DNA of 64,000 nucleotides from Hypericum androsaemum (lineage: Eukaryota; Streptophyta; Magnoliopsida; Malpighiales; Hypericaceae): contig OZ023192.1 of assembly GCA_963995505.1 (NCBI GenBank), positions 3,517,001 through 3,581,000 on the forward strand. The letters are read 5' to 3'. Below are positions 1 through 10,226 of this stretch, piece after piece. The stretch's first letter is position 1; every line of letters begins with the position of its first letter. The translations under genes were made by a program, and so were the position numbers. The notes below the pieces were generated by a model. It worked only from the letters and a program-made list of their open reading frames with translations. It did not search any database and was not told the DNA's origin.

Positions 1-367
1 GGATTTATTTTTGGTCCGTTTGAAATTCATTTGATTACTGGGTTGGAGCGAAGAGGCATGAGAGAGGAGGAGAGGAGGAAAGGGGGATACAAAAAGATGG
101 TAATTAAAAATATATATATAAATTAGGGATTAAATAGATAATTAATCATGTTATAAATCAGCAATAACTTATCCAACTCGGTACCCACGTGTCTACCATG
201 TCGGACAAAAAATGACGTCGTTTGAGCACTATATGGGCGGGCAGCTGCTCCGGATCTGCCCGGGAAATTTTTCGAAAACCACAGGGACCGAATTACTAAT
301 CTAAAATCACAGAGTACCTCGTTGTAAAAATGTGAAACTACAGGGTGCTTATGTGTCCTTTTTCCTA
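1..367. repeat. Right-end fragment of a Mutator-like element
   Basis: The stretch from about 180 to 367 resembles the right termini of the Mutator-like elements further along. It has GC-rich ACGT and GGGCAGCTGC-type blocks, then ACCACAGGGACC, then CTACAGGGTGCTTATG and a T-rich end. No matching left terminus is visible, so the rest of the element probably lies before the window or is lost. No target duplication can be checked. Confidence 0.35.
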
Positions 368-1787
368 AATAAAAACACAAATTCCTATATACATGGTTGG
401 TTTTAGAGCTTCCAATTACATGTTTTGAATTGCATAAACCTTCACTAAGTCATTATAGGGTATAAATCTGACTCTTATAGGATTTTGGAAAGGAAGGTCC
501 TTACGAGGTATTTAATGTGTATGGGTCAATTGAAATTTTTTTTCAAATTTTTTTGACAAAATGATTAAACTACATATACATAATGATAGAACACGAACCG
601 AATGATAATGGCGAGCCCACCATGTGAACCACGAAGAAATCATTGAGTGCTGAAACCATATTGATGAATATAACAATATAATTAAATTAACATAATAATG
701 AGATTCTATTAACATAACAATGAAACTATATTGAAGAACCACTTTGGTAGAAAATTTTCGTAAAAATATTTGATTTTTTTTTGTCAATGTCCGGCAATAA
801 CTGGGCGACAATGGTCAACCTGCGAGCTGGACGGTCAAAACAGTAAGGGCTGGTCAACATAAAGATAAACCAAAATTATTCAAACTAAATCATGGCCAAT
901 GAAAAAAAAAATTTCAAGTCTTTCCAAATCATTGTAACGACCATCTCCACCCTTTAGTTTGTTGTAAGGATTTCATCGGTTCACTATATTGATATTATCA
1001 CTTAGTTTAGTTGAATATGTAGAAATATTCTTTTAGTTCACTGATCTCCTCCATTTCTCTCATTATAATTCGCCTCGATGCCTACTAGATTACCAGTACA
1101 TACAACCAGGTCACTTTCCTACTTGAAGAACAATTTGACAAAGTACTCTTCCGGTCATCAATTTATGATTAATGGTTCTAGGCCCACAAACTTAATTGGC
1201 ATAAAAAAATTATAAGTAATAATTCAGTCAGCTTAACGACAATTAGAATCTCCATATCTAATATAAAATTTTAACTAATGGATACATGTATTTCCACATT
1301 TATAAATAAAATGTGATAATTTTACCGCATCTCTACAAACGAAGTTCATCATGTCAAAGTTTGTATGAGTTTTGACTTCACCAACGTTTAATTAAATGAT
1401 AAAATCATCATATTCTAGTATTAAATTAAAATCTTCATATCTAGTCTAAAATTTTAAGGTAATAGGTAGAAGAATTGTTACATTTATAAAAAATCGATCT
1501 ATCGGTAGATTATAGTTGTCATAAACTGTAATCTCCAAATTTGCAAAAATCTTTATCAGTGGCATGCAGATTATAGTAGATTATACTTATATTATATCTT
1601 TTTAGGTAAATTTTTTTTGGAGAGAGTAGTAGACATGTGGTGATCCATGGTTGAAATATAAAAATATCTAGCAGCTGGGCCATGTGGGCGACACGAGAAC
1701 AAAACTTCGCTCATTTCGATTGGCCTTCTTCACTAGACAGCACTATCTTAATATAATTAATTATTATATCCGTTTTCATTATTATTA
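368..1787. other. AT-rich spacer, no feature recognised
   Basis: The sequence is AT-rich with short, unrelated open frames. I see no gene, RNA gene or element with defined ends. Confidence 0.6.
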
Positions 1788-3045
1788 GAGAAAAGTACAA
1801 GTAAGTACCCGATAGTTTAGCACTTTTCAAGATAAGGCCATGTAATTTTTTTCGTCCAAAATCAGTCCCTGTGGTTTGTTTTCTCGGACATTTTTGAGTC
1901 CCGGATAGATGCCCGGCCATATGTCTGTCCACATGGGCGCCACGTCCACCAAAACGACGCCATTTGTTATCTTACGTGGACATTTTTATTTGTTGCTAAT
2001 TGCTGACATGGCATATGATAAATTACCATATTAGTCCTAAATTCAGAAAAAAAGATCTTTAAAAAAGACCCACCTTAGAAATTTCTTAGAAAAACCCCAC
2101 ATTTAAAAAAAAGGCCCAAATTTCTGCACAAAAAATTCTTCCCCAAATTGAAACCCTCAACGGCTCCCTCGCATAGTTTTAATTCGTTGGGCTAGAGAAA
2201 ACTATGAAATTATGTAGTTGTTGCCTAAGCGGAGCCGAACTCACGTCGGAACCTCCTTGGCCAGAGAAGGGGTACTTTTCATCAGAGCTTCTCGACGCAC
2301 GAGATCTTGGAGTCGTCGTGGGAGTCTGATCGGACCTTGGAATCGTCGATGGAGAGGTACAAAGGAGGAGACAATGGTGGTAGGGTCTGGGCCGACGGAA
2401 TCTACGACGGCGGGAGGAGACAAGGACGAGAGCTTCTCCCCGCCGGTAGGTTACTGGAGGCGACAAGGACGAAGCTAGGTTACTGGCCTTCCCGACGCTT
2501 TAGCTTCTCCCCGCCGGCGTCGTTTTGTTTCCCATAACAAATGTGTTCCTCGTGTTTGGGCAAAAATGTTGGGTTCTTTCGATTTATGTTCCTCGTTGTT
2601 TGAAGGGTGTGATCGGAGATGACGGAGAAGACATCTTCGGCAAATTTCTCCTTGAACGTCAGAGCTTCCTTGGGTTTGATTTTTTGTTCAGATGGAGGGA
2701 TTTAATTGAATCGTGGGTGTTCGTGGTATTTAACTAATTGGGTGTTCGTAATTTTTGTCAAATTTGGGAATAAATTTATTAAAAAGGAAGTTTTTTTTTC
2801 AAATTTGGGACTAAAGTCGTAATTTTCCAAATGCTATGTCAGCAACCAGCAAGAAATAAAAATATCCACGTTAGAATATAAACGGCATCATTTTAACAAA
2901 CATGTGGCCGGACATCTATCTGGGCTGTCCGAGACTCGGAAATATCCAAGAAAACAAATCACAGGGATTGATTTTGGACGGAAAAAATCACATGGCCTTA
3001 TTTTAGAAAGCGCTAAACTATGGAATACTTACGTGTAATTTTCCC
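1788..3045. mobile_element. Non-autonomous Mutator-like element, 9-bp TSD TTATTATTA
   Basis: The ends are inverted: the left begins GAGAAAAGTACAAGTAAGTA and the complement of the right begins GGGAAAATTACACGTAAGTA. The inverted repeat extends about 250 bp inward, including a CCCTGTGGTTTG motif and an ACGTGGAC-type block on both sides. TTATTATTA is repeated exactly at 1779-1787 and 3046-3054, the 9-bp duplication typical of Mutator-like elements. No transposase is present. The interior (about 2170-2540) is clearly GC-richer than its surroundings and looks like captured gene sequence; it holds short overlapping open frames and an internal repeat around GCTTCTCCCCGCCGG, but I cannot name the source. 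Confidence 0.8.
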
Positions 3046-4720
3046 TTATTATTATTGTAGATAATTAATTAAAGCCAAAAGGAGAAGTGGAATGGGGTGG
3101 AACTCATTTGTTGATGCCATGGTTTTCTTCTTTACCGTCAAATTACTTTGGCTCCCGGTAGAAACCAACTAGTATTTAAATTAATTTATGAACGAGTTGA
3201 TTTAGTTTAGCCAATATATTTCATGTTAGAATTTTTGAAAAAATAATAGTGCTAAATATTTATTAAGAATTTACTATTTTTCGAATGATATAATAGGCTC
3301 GAAATTGAATTAGTTGACACAATAGATATCTGGATACAATGTAGTATAAAAAAATAACAACGTCAATTGTCCTAATAATTTTAAGAGCTTTTTTATAAGT
3401 ACAATTTTATTTATAGATATTTTGAACCACCCTCGAACCAGACTTTGAACTGATAAAAATTCAATAAAATTCAAGGCAGAAAAAAACATGAATCCGCTAC
3501 AATTCTAAAAAATGAATTCTTAATCTTTCCACCGAGTCATTCCTTGTCGTTGTCGTAGTTTTTCTCCTTAGAGTTTTAATGAGATTTGCTTTTGTAACTC
3601 TATATCGACTGAATTCCACACATATATTATATAGATAGTATTAAAAATTTTCTATTTTTCAAAAAAAAAGGCCGCCAAAAAAAGAATTTTCTGGATTATG
3701 TTAATCTCCAATAACAGCTAGGCAGATAATGTGATCCAGCTAGTTAAGTACTAATACTACTTTGGTTAAATGGTTATACCAAGTGTATATTTTCTGGATT
3801 ATGTTAATCTCCATTTGAGGAGATTTTGCCGTTACGCAATTGAATTATTTGTACCCCGCCGGGCCGGCAAAGATGAAATGTTGAATACCGTGATGGTTTG
3901 AATTCTAAATGGGAACGATTTCATGTGGACAAAAAGATTTTTTTTTTATAAGTGGCAGAATTTGTATTTTATGATCAACTTTTCGTAGGGGTAGCCTTCT
4001 TTAAGTAATGCTTTTATTCATAAATTTAGAGACTCCAAAAAAATACCACACCTTTTCAACTCAAATTCAAAATCGAGTGCAACCATATCAGCTACTCCTT
4101 CGCCCGGATGACAGTGGTATATGTGAGAAGTTGCTGATCACAATTCAAAAATATCCAAAGTGGTAGTTCAAGGTTCATAACGATATTAACACTTGATACA
4201 ATATGAAGACAAAAAAAGTTTTAAAAAAAGTAATATTGAGTAAAATTGTGTAGATTAATTACATTTACATAATCTTTTTTGGATATAAAAATGTTACTTC
4301 GTTATTTTTAAAATATTGTATTATTAGTAATAAGCTGCAAATGCGTAGTCGAGTACATTGGGGCAAAACTAATGGCCCATATATAGTCCCTCTTAGACTG
4401 GGCTCTAGTTTTTCTTGGGCAAGTAATGGGCCTTAGTTATCACCTCTCATTTAGTCCAGAGAGCTACTGCCCAACCCTCTTTCGGGAGTGGGCTATGTCT
4501 TAGTTCCAAACTTCATGACGACAACTCAAAATGAGGGTTGCGTTTGTTATGGGATTTGACCTAACACTTTAGGTAACGAACTGACGACAATTATGCACCA
4601 CCTGTACATGGCATAAGTTGATGATATGATTAGTCATATTATTTAAAATGACAAAAAAATTATACTCAACATTTCAAAAACACCAAATATCGATTTAGGT
4701 CATGTATAGGTTAATTTTTT
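3046..4720. other. AT-rich spacer with one SINE-like copy
   Basis: Apart from the SINE-like repeat at 3180-3352 I see no gene or bounded element. The sentence-like repeat TTTTCTGGATTATGTTAATC occurs at about 3690 and 3791, a short direct repeat about 100 bp apart. Confidence 0.5.
3180..3352 (+). repeat. SINE-like dispersed repeat, copy 1
   Basis: This is a degenerate member of a family of about 180 bp seen repeatedly here. The shared order is TTTAGTTTA, a TTAAATATTTRTT block, a T-rich stretch, a CTCGAA block, then GAATTAGTTGAC, ATCTGGATAC and a short A-run. The tRNA-like head is poorly preserved in this copy. Confidence 0.4.
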
Positions 4721-5697
4721 GGAAAAAGTCTATTTAAGTACTTTGTGGTATTGCAAAAAATCAAGTCAGTACCATATGGTTTAAGACATATCAATTGAAT
4801 CAAACTTATTCCAATTAACATCAATTAGAGGCCCGGGCAGCTGCTCGAACCCTGCCCGAACCCCGCCCGGCCACGTGGACCAGCCACATCAGATTTCTCT
4901 GATGATGTGGCAGTCTCTCCTCCCTTATTTTCTCCTTCTCCTTCTTCTTCTTCTTAATTATAAATTATGTATATAAAACTAAAGCGATTATTCTCAGCTA
5001 AGAGAACAACTTCAAGAATTACGACGCTGGAGGAACGCCGGCACTGAGACGTTCAGCTCCTACCGGGACCAGTCCAACGTCGTCGACAACTTGTTCCAGT
5101 CGTATGCAAAGAACTCAAACCCTGCCAAGGTCTACTTCGGAAACTACGGCAAGTCCTTTAACGAAGGCACCGACAAGTTCAACGGCTACGGCCAGCGGGT
5201 AGAAAACACCAAGGTCGGCTTCACGACCTACGGCATCAACAGCACGTTCAAGGAGTACGCTGACAAAAGGCTGTCAGCTTCAGCCAGTACTCTACCGGCT
5301 CGGGGACGGCAATGCTAGACGAGGTCAAGGAGGCGGCGAAGAATAGTGGTATTTTGGTAAATAAGTGGGTGGTTGAGCCCGGGAAGTTCTTCCGGGTCCG
5401 AGTTGGGCAATCCAACACTTATTTCCTCAACTTCATCTTTCCTGATACCCAATGCCAGAGGATCCAACCGGTTTGTGACTGAAACCAGCACCGATCTCGA
5501 AGAACCCCATGGCGTCACGACCTACGGCGTCTAAAGGAGATTACATTTTGAAACCCTAGGTCGACGAGAAAGGGGGAAACTTCAGGAATTGCGGTAAATT
5601 ACCTTAATAGAGCGTCGACATTCTTTGATTTCTGATCTAGATCCGATGGCGAGGATTTGGCAGTTGGAGGACGTCTGTTCTTAAGTGTCGATATGAT

Positions 5698-5728
<31 letters not shown>

Positions 5729-5924
5729 AAGAAGAAGAAGAAGAAGAAGAAGAAGAGGTGGAAGAGAGAGAGAAAATCTACGTGGCGCCATGTCATCAGA
5801 TTTTGTTGATGTGTCTCTAATTGATGTTAATTGGAATAAGTTTGACTCAATTGATACACTTTAAACCACAGAGTACTGACTTGATTTTCTGCGATACTAC
5901 AGGGTACTTAAGTAGACTTTTCCC
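4721..5924. mobile_element. Pack-MULE-like element A carrying a BURP gene fragment
   Basis: TAATTTTTT is repeated exactly at 4712-4720 and 5925-5933, a 9-bp target duplication. The termini are inverted (left GGAAAAAGTC, right complement GGGAAAAGTC) and the inverted repeat runs about 190 bp, including two spaced copies of a GTAC(C/T)(C/T)TGTGGTA-type motif and a GGCCACGTGG block. This copy is more diverged from the two others at 10729 and 19280 and so is probably older. Inside are a fragment of a polygalacturonase beta-subunit gene and, on the right at about 5699-5756, a pure (GAA)n microsatellite. No transposase is encoded. Confidence 0.85.
5001..5420 (+). pseudogene. Captured fragment of a polygalacturonase non-catalytic beta subunit (BURP family)
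   Basis: The plus strand encodes the FxxY repeat region typical of AroGP/PG1-beta proteins: FKNY, then FSSY, FQSY, FGNY, FNGY, FTTY and FKEY in the usual spacing, followed by a VNKWVVEPGKFF segment that in the family lies just before the BURP domain. In intact proteins these act in the cell wall with polygalacturonase. Here there is no signal peptide and no BURP domain. FKNY is in a different frame from FSSY, a one-base loss near 5041, and the region between FKEY and the VNKW segment is shortened. The GC-rich codon use contrasts with the AT-rich flanks. It is non-coding as a protein gene but a clear capture. Confidence 0.85.
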
Positions 5925-6944
5925 TAATTTTTTTATAAGTAAGTTATTTTATTTATATTGTATATATAAAAATCATCTAGGTGTGTTTTACCCACCTAAG
6001 TTTTATCTTTATACAAAAAATGTTGTAATTATTCTAAAAGAGAGCGGTGTACAATGCCACTTAAGGTTGTTCTATCCTGTCTGAATATGACACCCCGTTT
6101 ATAGCGGATTACAACCACATACGTCAATAAAATCTCTCCACGGTAAAATCTATTGGGAAAAAATTGCCGTGAGAAAAAGAGCTGCTGAAATTACTACTGG
6201 ATTCATGAGCGACTTATGTTTTGTCGAACTTTTTCTCAGTTCCTCCTCGTGAACTATTGAGTGATTTTCTAAAAATACTAGATATGGACTTCTAAAAATG
6301 AACCAAGTCTAAGATTTAAGCTCAAAATAAACCACCACCACTACCGCCACCACCCCAACCCTTAGATATTAGGCCTCCTAAGGTGGGTTGTCCATTCATG
6401 GAGACACAGAGATGGAAAAATACTTATTTTTTATTCCGAGGAAACATTCTGTTTCCATATTTCCTTGCTTTTTGGATAAAGCAATCGGCTTTTCTGTGTC
6501 TTATCCTGAAGTAGAATTTTGCCCAAATTTGAGAATAACATCGCAGTTGGTGCATCTTCCACTGACTAGAGTCAGAGCCAAATTCACCAAATAATTGAGT
6601 TAAAAAAGGAAACTCGCAACCTACACAATCGCATCATGTGCAATTTGGTGGATGTTGTTGATCCAATCGATCCTTCTCGTGGTAATTTGGTAACAGTAAA
6701 GAATCTCACCTTTCGTCCTTTCCTTACTTCTAAACTATAATGAAATTCAAGGTCTTGATACATGAATTATATGCAAACCCTTAGGTATAGACTAAACCCT
6801 TGAAAAGCAGACGTAAATTATTGTTCAATTATTATATTGAGAAACGCAATAATTTAGGCCGGCCAATTATTTGTTTCCTCTAAATGATGGTCCTAAATGA
6901 TAACACATGGGAGCACTAGAATGAAAGAATAAAAACTAACAAGT
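5925..6944. other. AT-rich spacer, no feature recognised
   Basis: No gene, RNA gene or bounded repeat was recognised. Short open frames show no family similarity I know. Confidence 0.55.
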
Positions 6945-7126
6945 ACTTAAATCAATTGGCAAGAGCGTTGTTTTAGTTTAACCATATTTTGAGTTCGAAT
7001 AATTTTGAAATGTAATACTGTTAAATATTTGTTGGAAAAACTCTATCGCCTTCAAAGGTCTCACTCAACTCGAAACTGAATTAGTCGGCGCAGCAGTGTC
7101 CGGATATCAGGTTGTATAAAAAAGAA
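6945..7126 (+). repeat. SINE-like dispersed repeat, best preserved copy
   Basis: This is the clearest copy of the family. A tRNA-like head carries an A-box-like TCAATTGGCAAGAGCG (about 6951-6966) and a B-box-like GAGTTCGAAT (6991-7000), the RNA polymerase III promoter layout. A body follows with TTAAATATTTGTTGG, a CTCACTCAACTCGAA block, TTAGTCGGCGCAGCAGTGTC, CGGATATCAGGTTGTATA and an A-run. No target duplication was established. Confidence 0.55.
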
Positions 7127-9784
7127 AGGGAGAATAAAATTAGGTACAGTACCAATAAGTGTAATTAGGGGCCATGGCTACTGGATAGCTATTTATCTCC
7201 GCCGCATGAATCACAATGGGAAGACCAACTTCTGTTGTTATTAAAATAGAAAACCAACTTGCTCTACCAGTTCATCAGCTTATTTTTATATGGAGAAGGT
7301 TGATGAATATTCCTATTCATTTAGAGCATTGACTCGAGTTTATTAAGACAACATTTTTTATAAATAGATAAATTTTCTATTACTTCGAAATATTGATATA
7401 TTATATAAAATGTGGTAGTTGAATAATTACATGAGCATTAGTAAATGATTAACTCGTACTAAGACCCAGTGGCCTAGTCAGGATATTTGGACAGCGTAGA
7501 CATTAGTAAGAAATTTTCATCTTTACTAGTAAAGAATATTCTGTGTATAATTATATAATAGGAAATATACAATCTAAATATTAAACATATTACAAAGTAG
7601 AAAATATAAGTTAATTTTCTTAATTTAACTAAAATACAAAGAAAGATATTGAACAAAACCAAATTTAATATGAGCAAATATATTAAAATTGAGGTAGGAA
7701 AATAGAAAATTGGAAACTATATGTACTATGTTTGTAATTCGAGTAACGATACATGTTCCCAATGACTCTGTCTCATCATGTACCAGAAAACTTTTCTCAA
7801 AAAAAAAATCATGTACCAGAAAAAGAGAGAGTCAGCTCCGATCATAATTATCAAAATGTAGTATGGAAATAATAGAATATCATCTTTTATTGAAAAGAAT
7901 ACTAAAAGAAAAAAAATGTAAGAGATTTACAACCTGGCCCCAATATTGCTAAGAACATAACTTTTTTTCTGTATGATTTTTTCTAATAAATTTTACTAAA
8001 TTCGGCAGTCACAATCCGATAAGAAAAGAGATTCTACACATTTTTAGGTTTGTAAATATTATAATTACTAAAATTTTATTTACCAAAAAATTACGTTTTT
8101 CTATATGCAGGTAAACGTATGTACTACAGGAGATCTCTGTACTACAGCCCCTCTCCGACGCTTTCTTTAATGTTCCAATCAATTAATGATATCACATTCT
8201 ATTCTCTTACGAGTCCAGGAGAAATCTCGCCTAATATGTCGAAAGAGTTTGACAGTAACGATCTAATTTTATTTTTTATTGTAAAAAAAGATCTATTTTT
8301 ATTTTTTATTGTAAAAAACGATCTAATTTTATTTTTAGAATTATTTAGTGAATTGAGATATAGTTTATATCATGTAATTAGCGACTACGTCATGCTTTGT
8401 AATCCCTTAGTTTGTAATTAAGTTCAAGGATCAATATATCTCTATCAACTTATATAAACATTAACAAAGTCACATCGCATAGTTTAGTAACTACTCAAAA
8501 ACTAATTTCGTTTTTTTGCTAAACAAAAGATATTTACCTTAATAATCTATGTCTGAGCACGTCAAGAATTGGTAGCCAACCTCAATAAATTATTCCGATG
8601 CTGTCTCAAATGTGAAACGTCCATGTTCGAAATAAACAATCGTTTTAACGAATCAACAAGAAAAGTACTGCCCAGTCACACCTAATTTGACACTCAACAA
8701 TTTAAATATCATTTGCATCGAGGAGTAGACATCAGCTCCGACGTGTTTGTAGCAACTAGCTGGAGAAGCATTATTTCTTTTTGAAACTAGGATAAAGCTT
8801 TCAGCTCCAAACATTAGTATCAATTTGGGGGGTTAGTCTCCCTTATTGTATTTGTAAGTTTTGCGATACTTATAGCAAAAGTAAATTCAGCAATATCTAT
8901 TAAGACCAGGCGCATGTGCCCCTTGCTCTTCGCCCTCGCCCTCGGCTTGCGTGGCTTTTGTTTTTTTTATTTAATTAGTTACACTTGACACAATATTATT
9001 CGTATAAATAAATTTTTAGGATATTATTTGTTTGGTTAAAAAAATTAAAATTATCTTAAACAATATGAAAATTCATATTTTTCAAATATATCTGTGAAAT
9101 TGGAGTTATTTTTGTACCTCTAATTATTTCTATCTAATTTTGTATTCCAACTTTTGTAATCTTAATTTTGTTACTTTGGCATTAATTATTTTCGTATATT
9201 TATTATAATTTTTATATTAACAAAAAATAGAAGTAGATAATATATAGATGAGAGAAAAATTAATTGTTTATTCTGTGACCTAGGTTGGGGCAGGTTGCGG
9301 ATGTGGGTAGAAAAATGGATAATTGGGTTGGGTTGATGTGGATGAGAGAGAAATTAATTATTTATTCTGTGGCCTATGTTGGAGCAGGTTGTGGATGCTG
9401 ATGGTCTAAGGCAGGATTTATCCTACTGGAGTATTCTTTTTCTGTCACGATTATTTTTCATTCAATTTTGTCGTAGAATTTTACCGAGGTCGGTAGTCGC
9501 AACCTCGCAAAAAAAATCCTTCAATAATTATATTGTAACTTTTTTCCAGATTTATTTATAGGGGTCGCACCCCTTCAGTTCTACCAAAAAACATTAGTGT
9601 TAGTTCACTTAAATTTGAAAATGCAATAATATTGAAATTTAGTAGAAAAAGTTTTGTCATCAACATGCTCTCGTAAAAGTATAATTCGTCGATCTAATAA
9701 CTTTCCTAACAAGAGATTGTTTTGATATCAAAATTTATTTATGTCTTTCCAAGATAATGAGAGGGAAACAAAAGCGAATATGCA
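7127..9784. other. AT-rich spacer with minor tandem repeats
   Basis: No gene was recognised. A motif of about 33 bp containing TTTTATTTTTTATTGTAAAA is repeated two to three times around 8265-8330, and a 94-bp duplication starts at 9247. Confidence 0.5.
9247..9397. repeat. Partial tandem duplication, period 94 bp
   Basis: GATGAGAG at 9247 begins a segment that restarts at 9341 and matches with few differences for about 57 bp (through GGTTGTGGATG). Confidence 0.75.
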
Positions 9785-9935
9785 AAAAACTAACAAAATT
9801 AGAGCATTATTTTAACTTAATTACGAGGTTTTAAATTCGAATATTTGGGAACGCTGTTAAAAAAACTTTGACATCTTTTAAAAGTCTCACCGATTTCTAA
9901 CTTGGATTAGTTGGAGTAAATATAATTAATGACAA
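9785..9935 (+). repeat. SINE-like dispersed repeat, copy 3
   Basis: This is a degenerate copy of the 6945 repeat, with AATTAGAGCATT and TTTTAAATTCGAATA as remnants of the tRNA-like boxes, then CTTTTAAAAGTCTCACC and TTGGATTAGTTGG. It ends about 300 bp upstream of the NAT start codon. Confidence 0.4.
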
Positions 9936-10226
9936 TATATAAAATACACAGACTAACTGCTAACATAACATATAAAATAACTAAAGTAACTTGAGTTAGC
10001 GGATATAAGGGAGTTGCCCATTACATAACGTGTAGAAGAAATTTGGAAGTCATAACAACAACGCCTAACCTCGTCCACCACCCAGCAACCATTTCTTTCT
10101 CCTTCTTCTTCTTCCTCCCATCCATAGCTCCAAGTGATCAACAAACCAAAAATTGCCAAAACCCATCACAAAAAAATTAATTTACCCTTTAAACTTATCT
10201 ACATTTAGTGCCATTTCCAAGAAGTA

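Noticed and set aside
5599..5796. A poly-Phe-rich minus-strand frame
   Set aside because: It is the translation of the (GAA)n microsatellite in element A.
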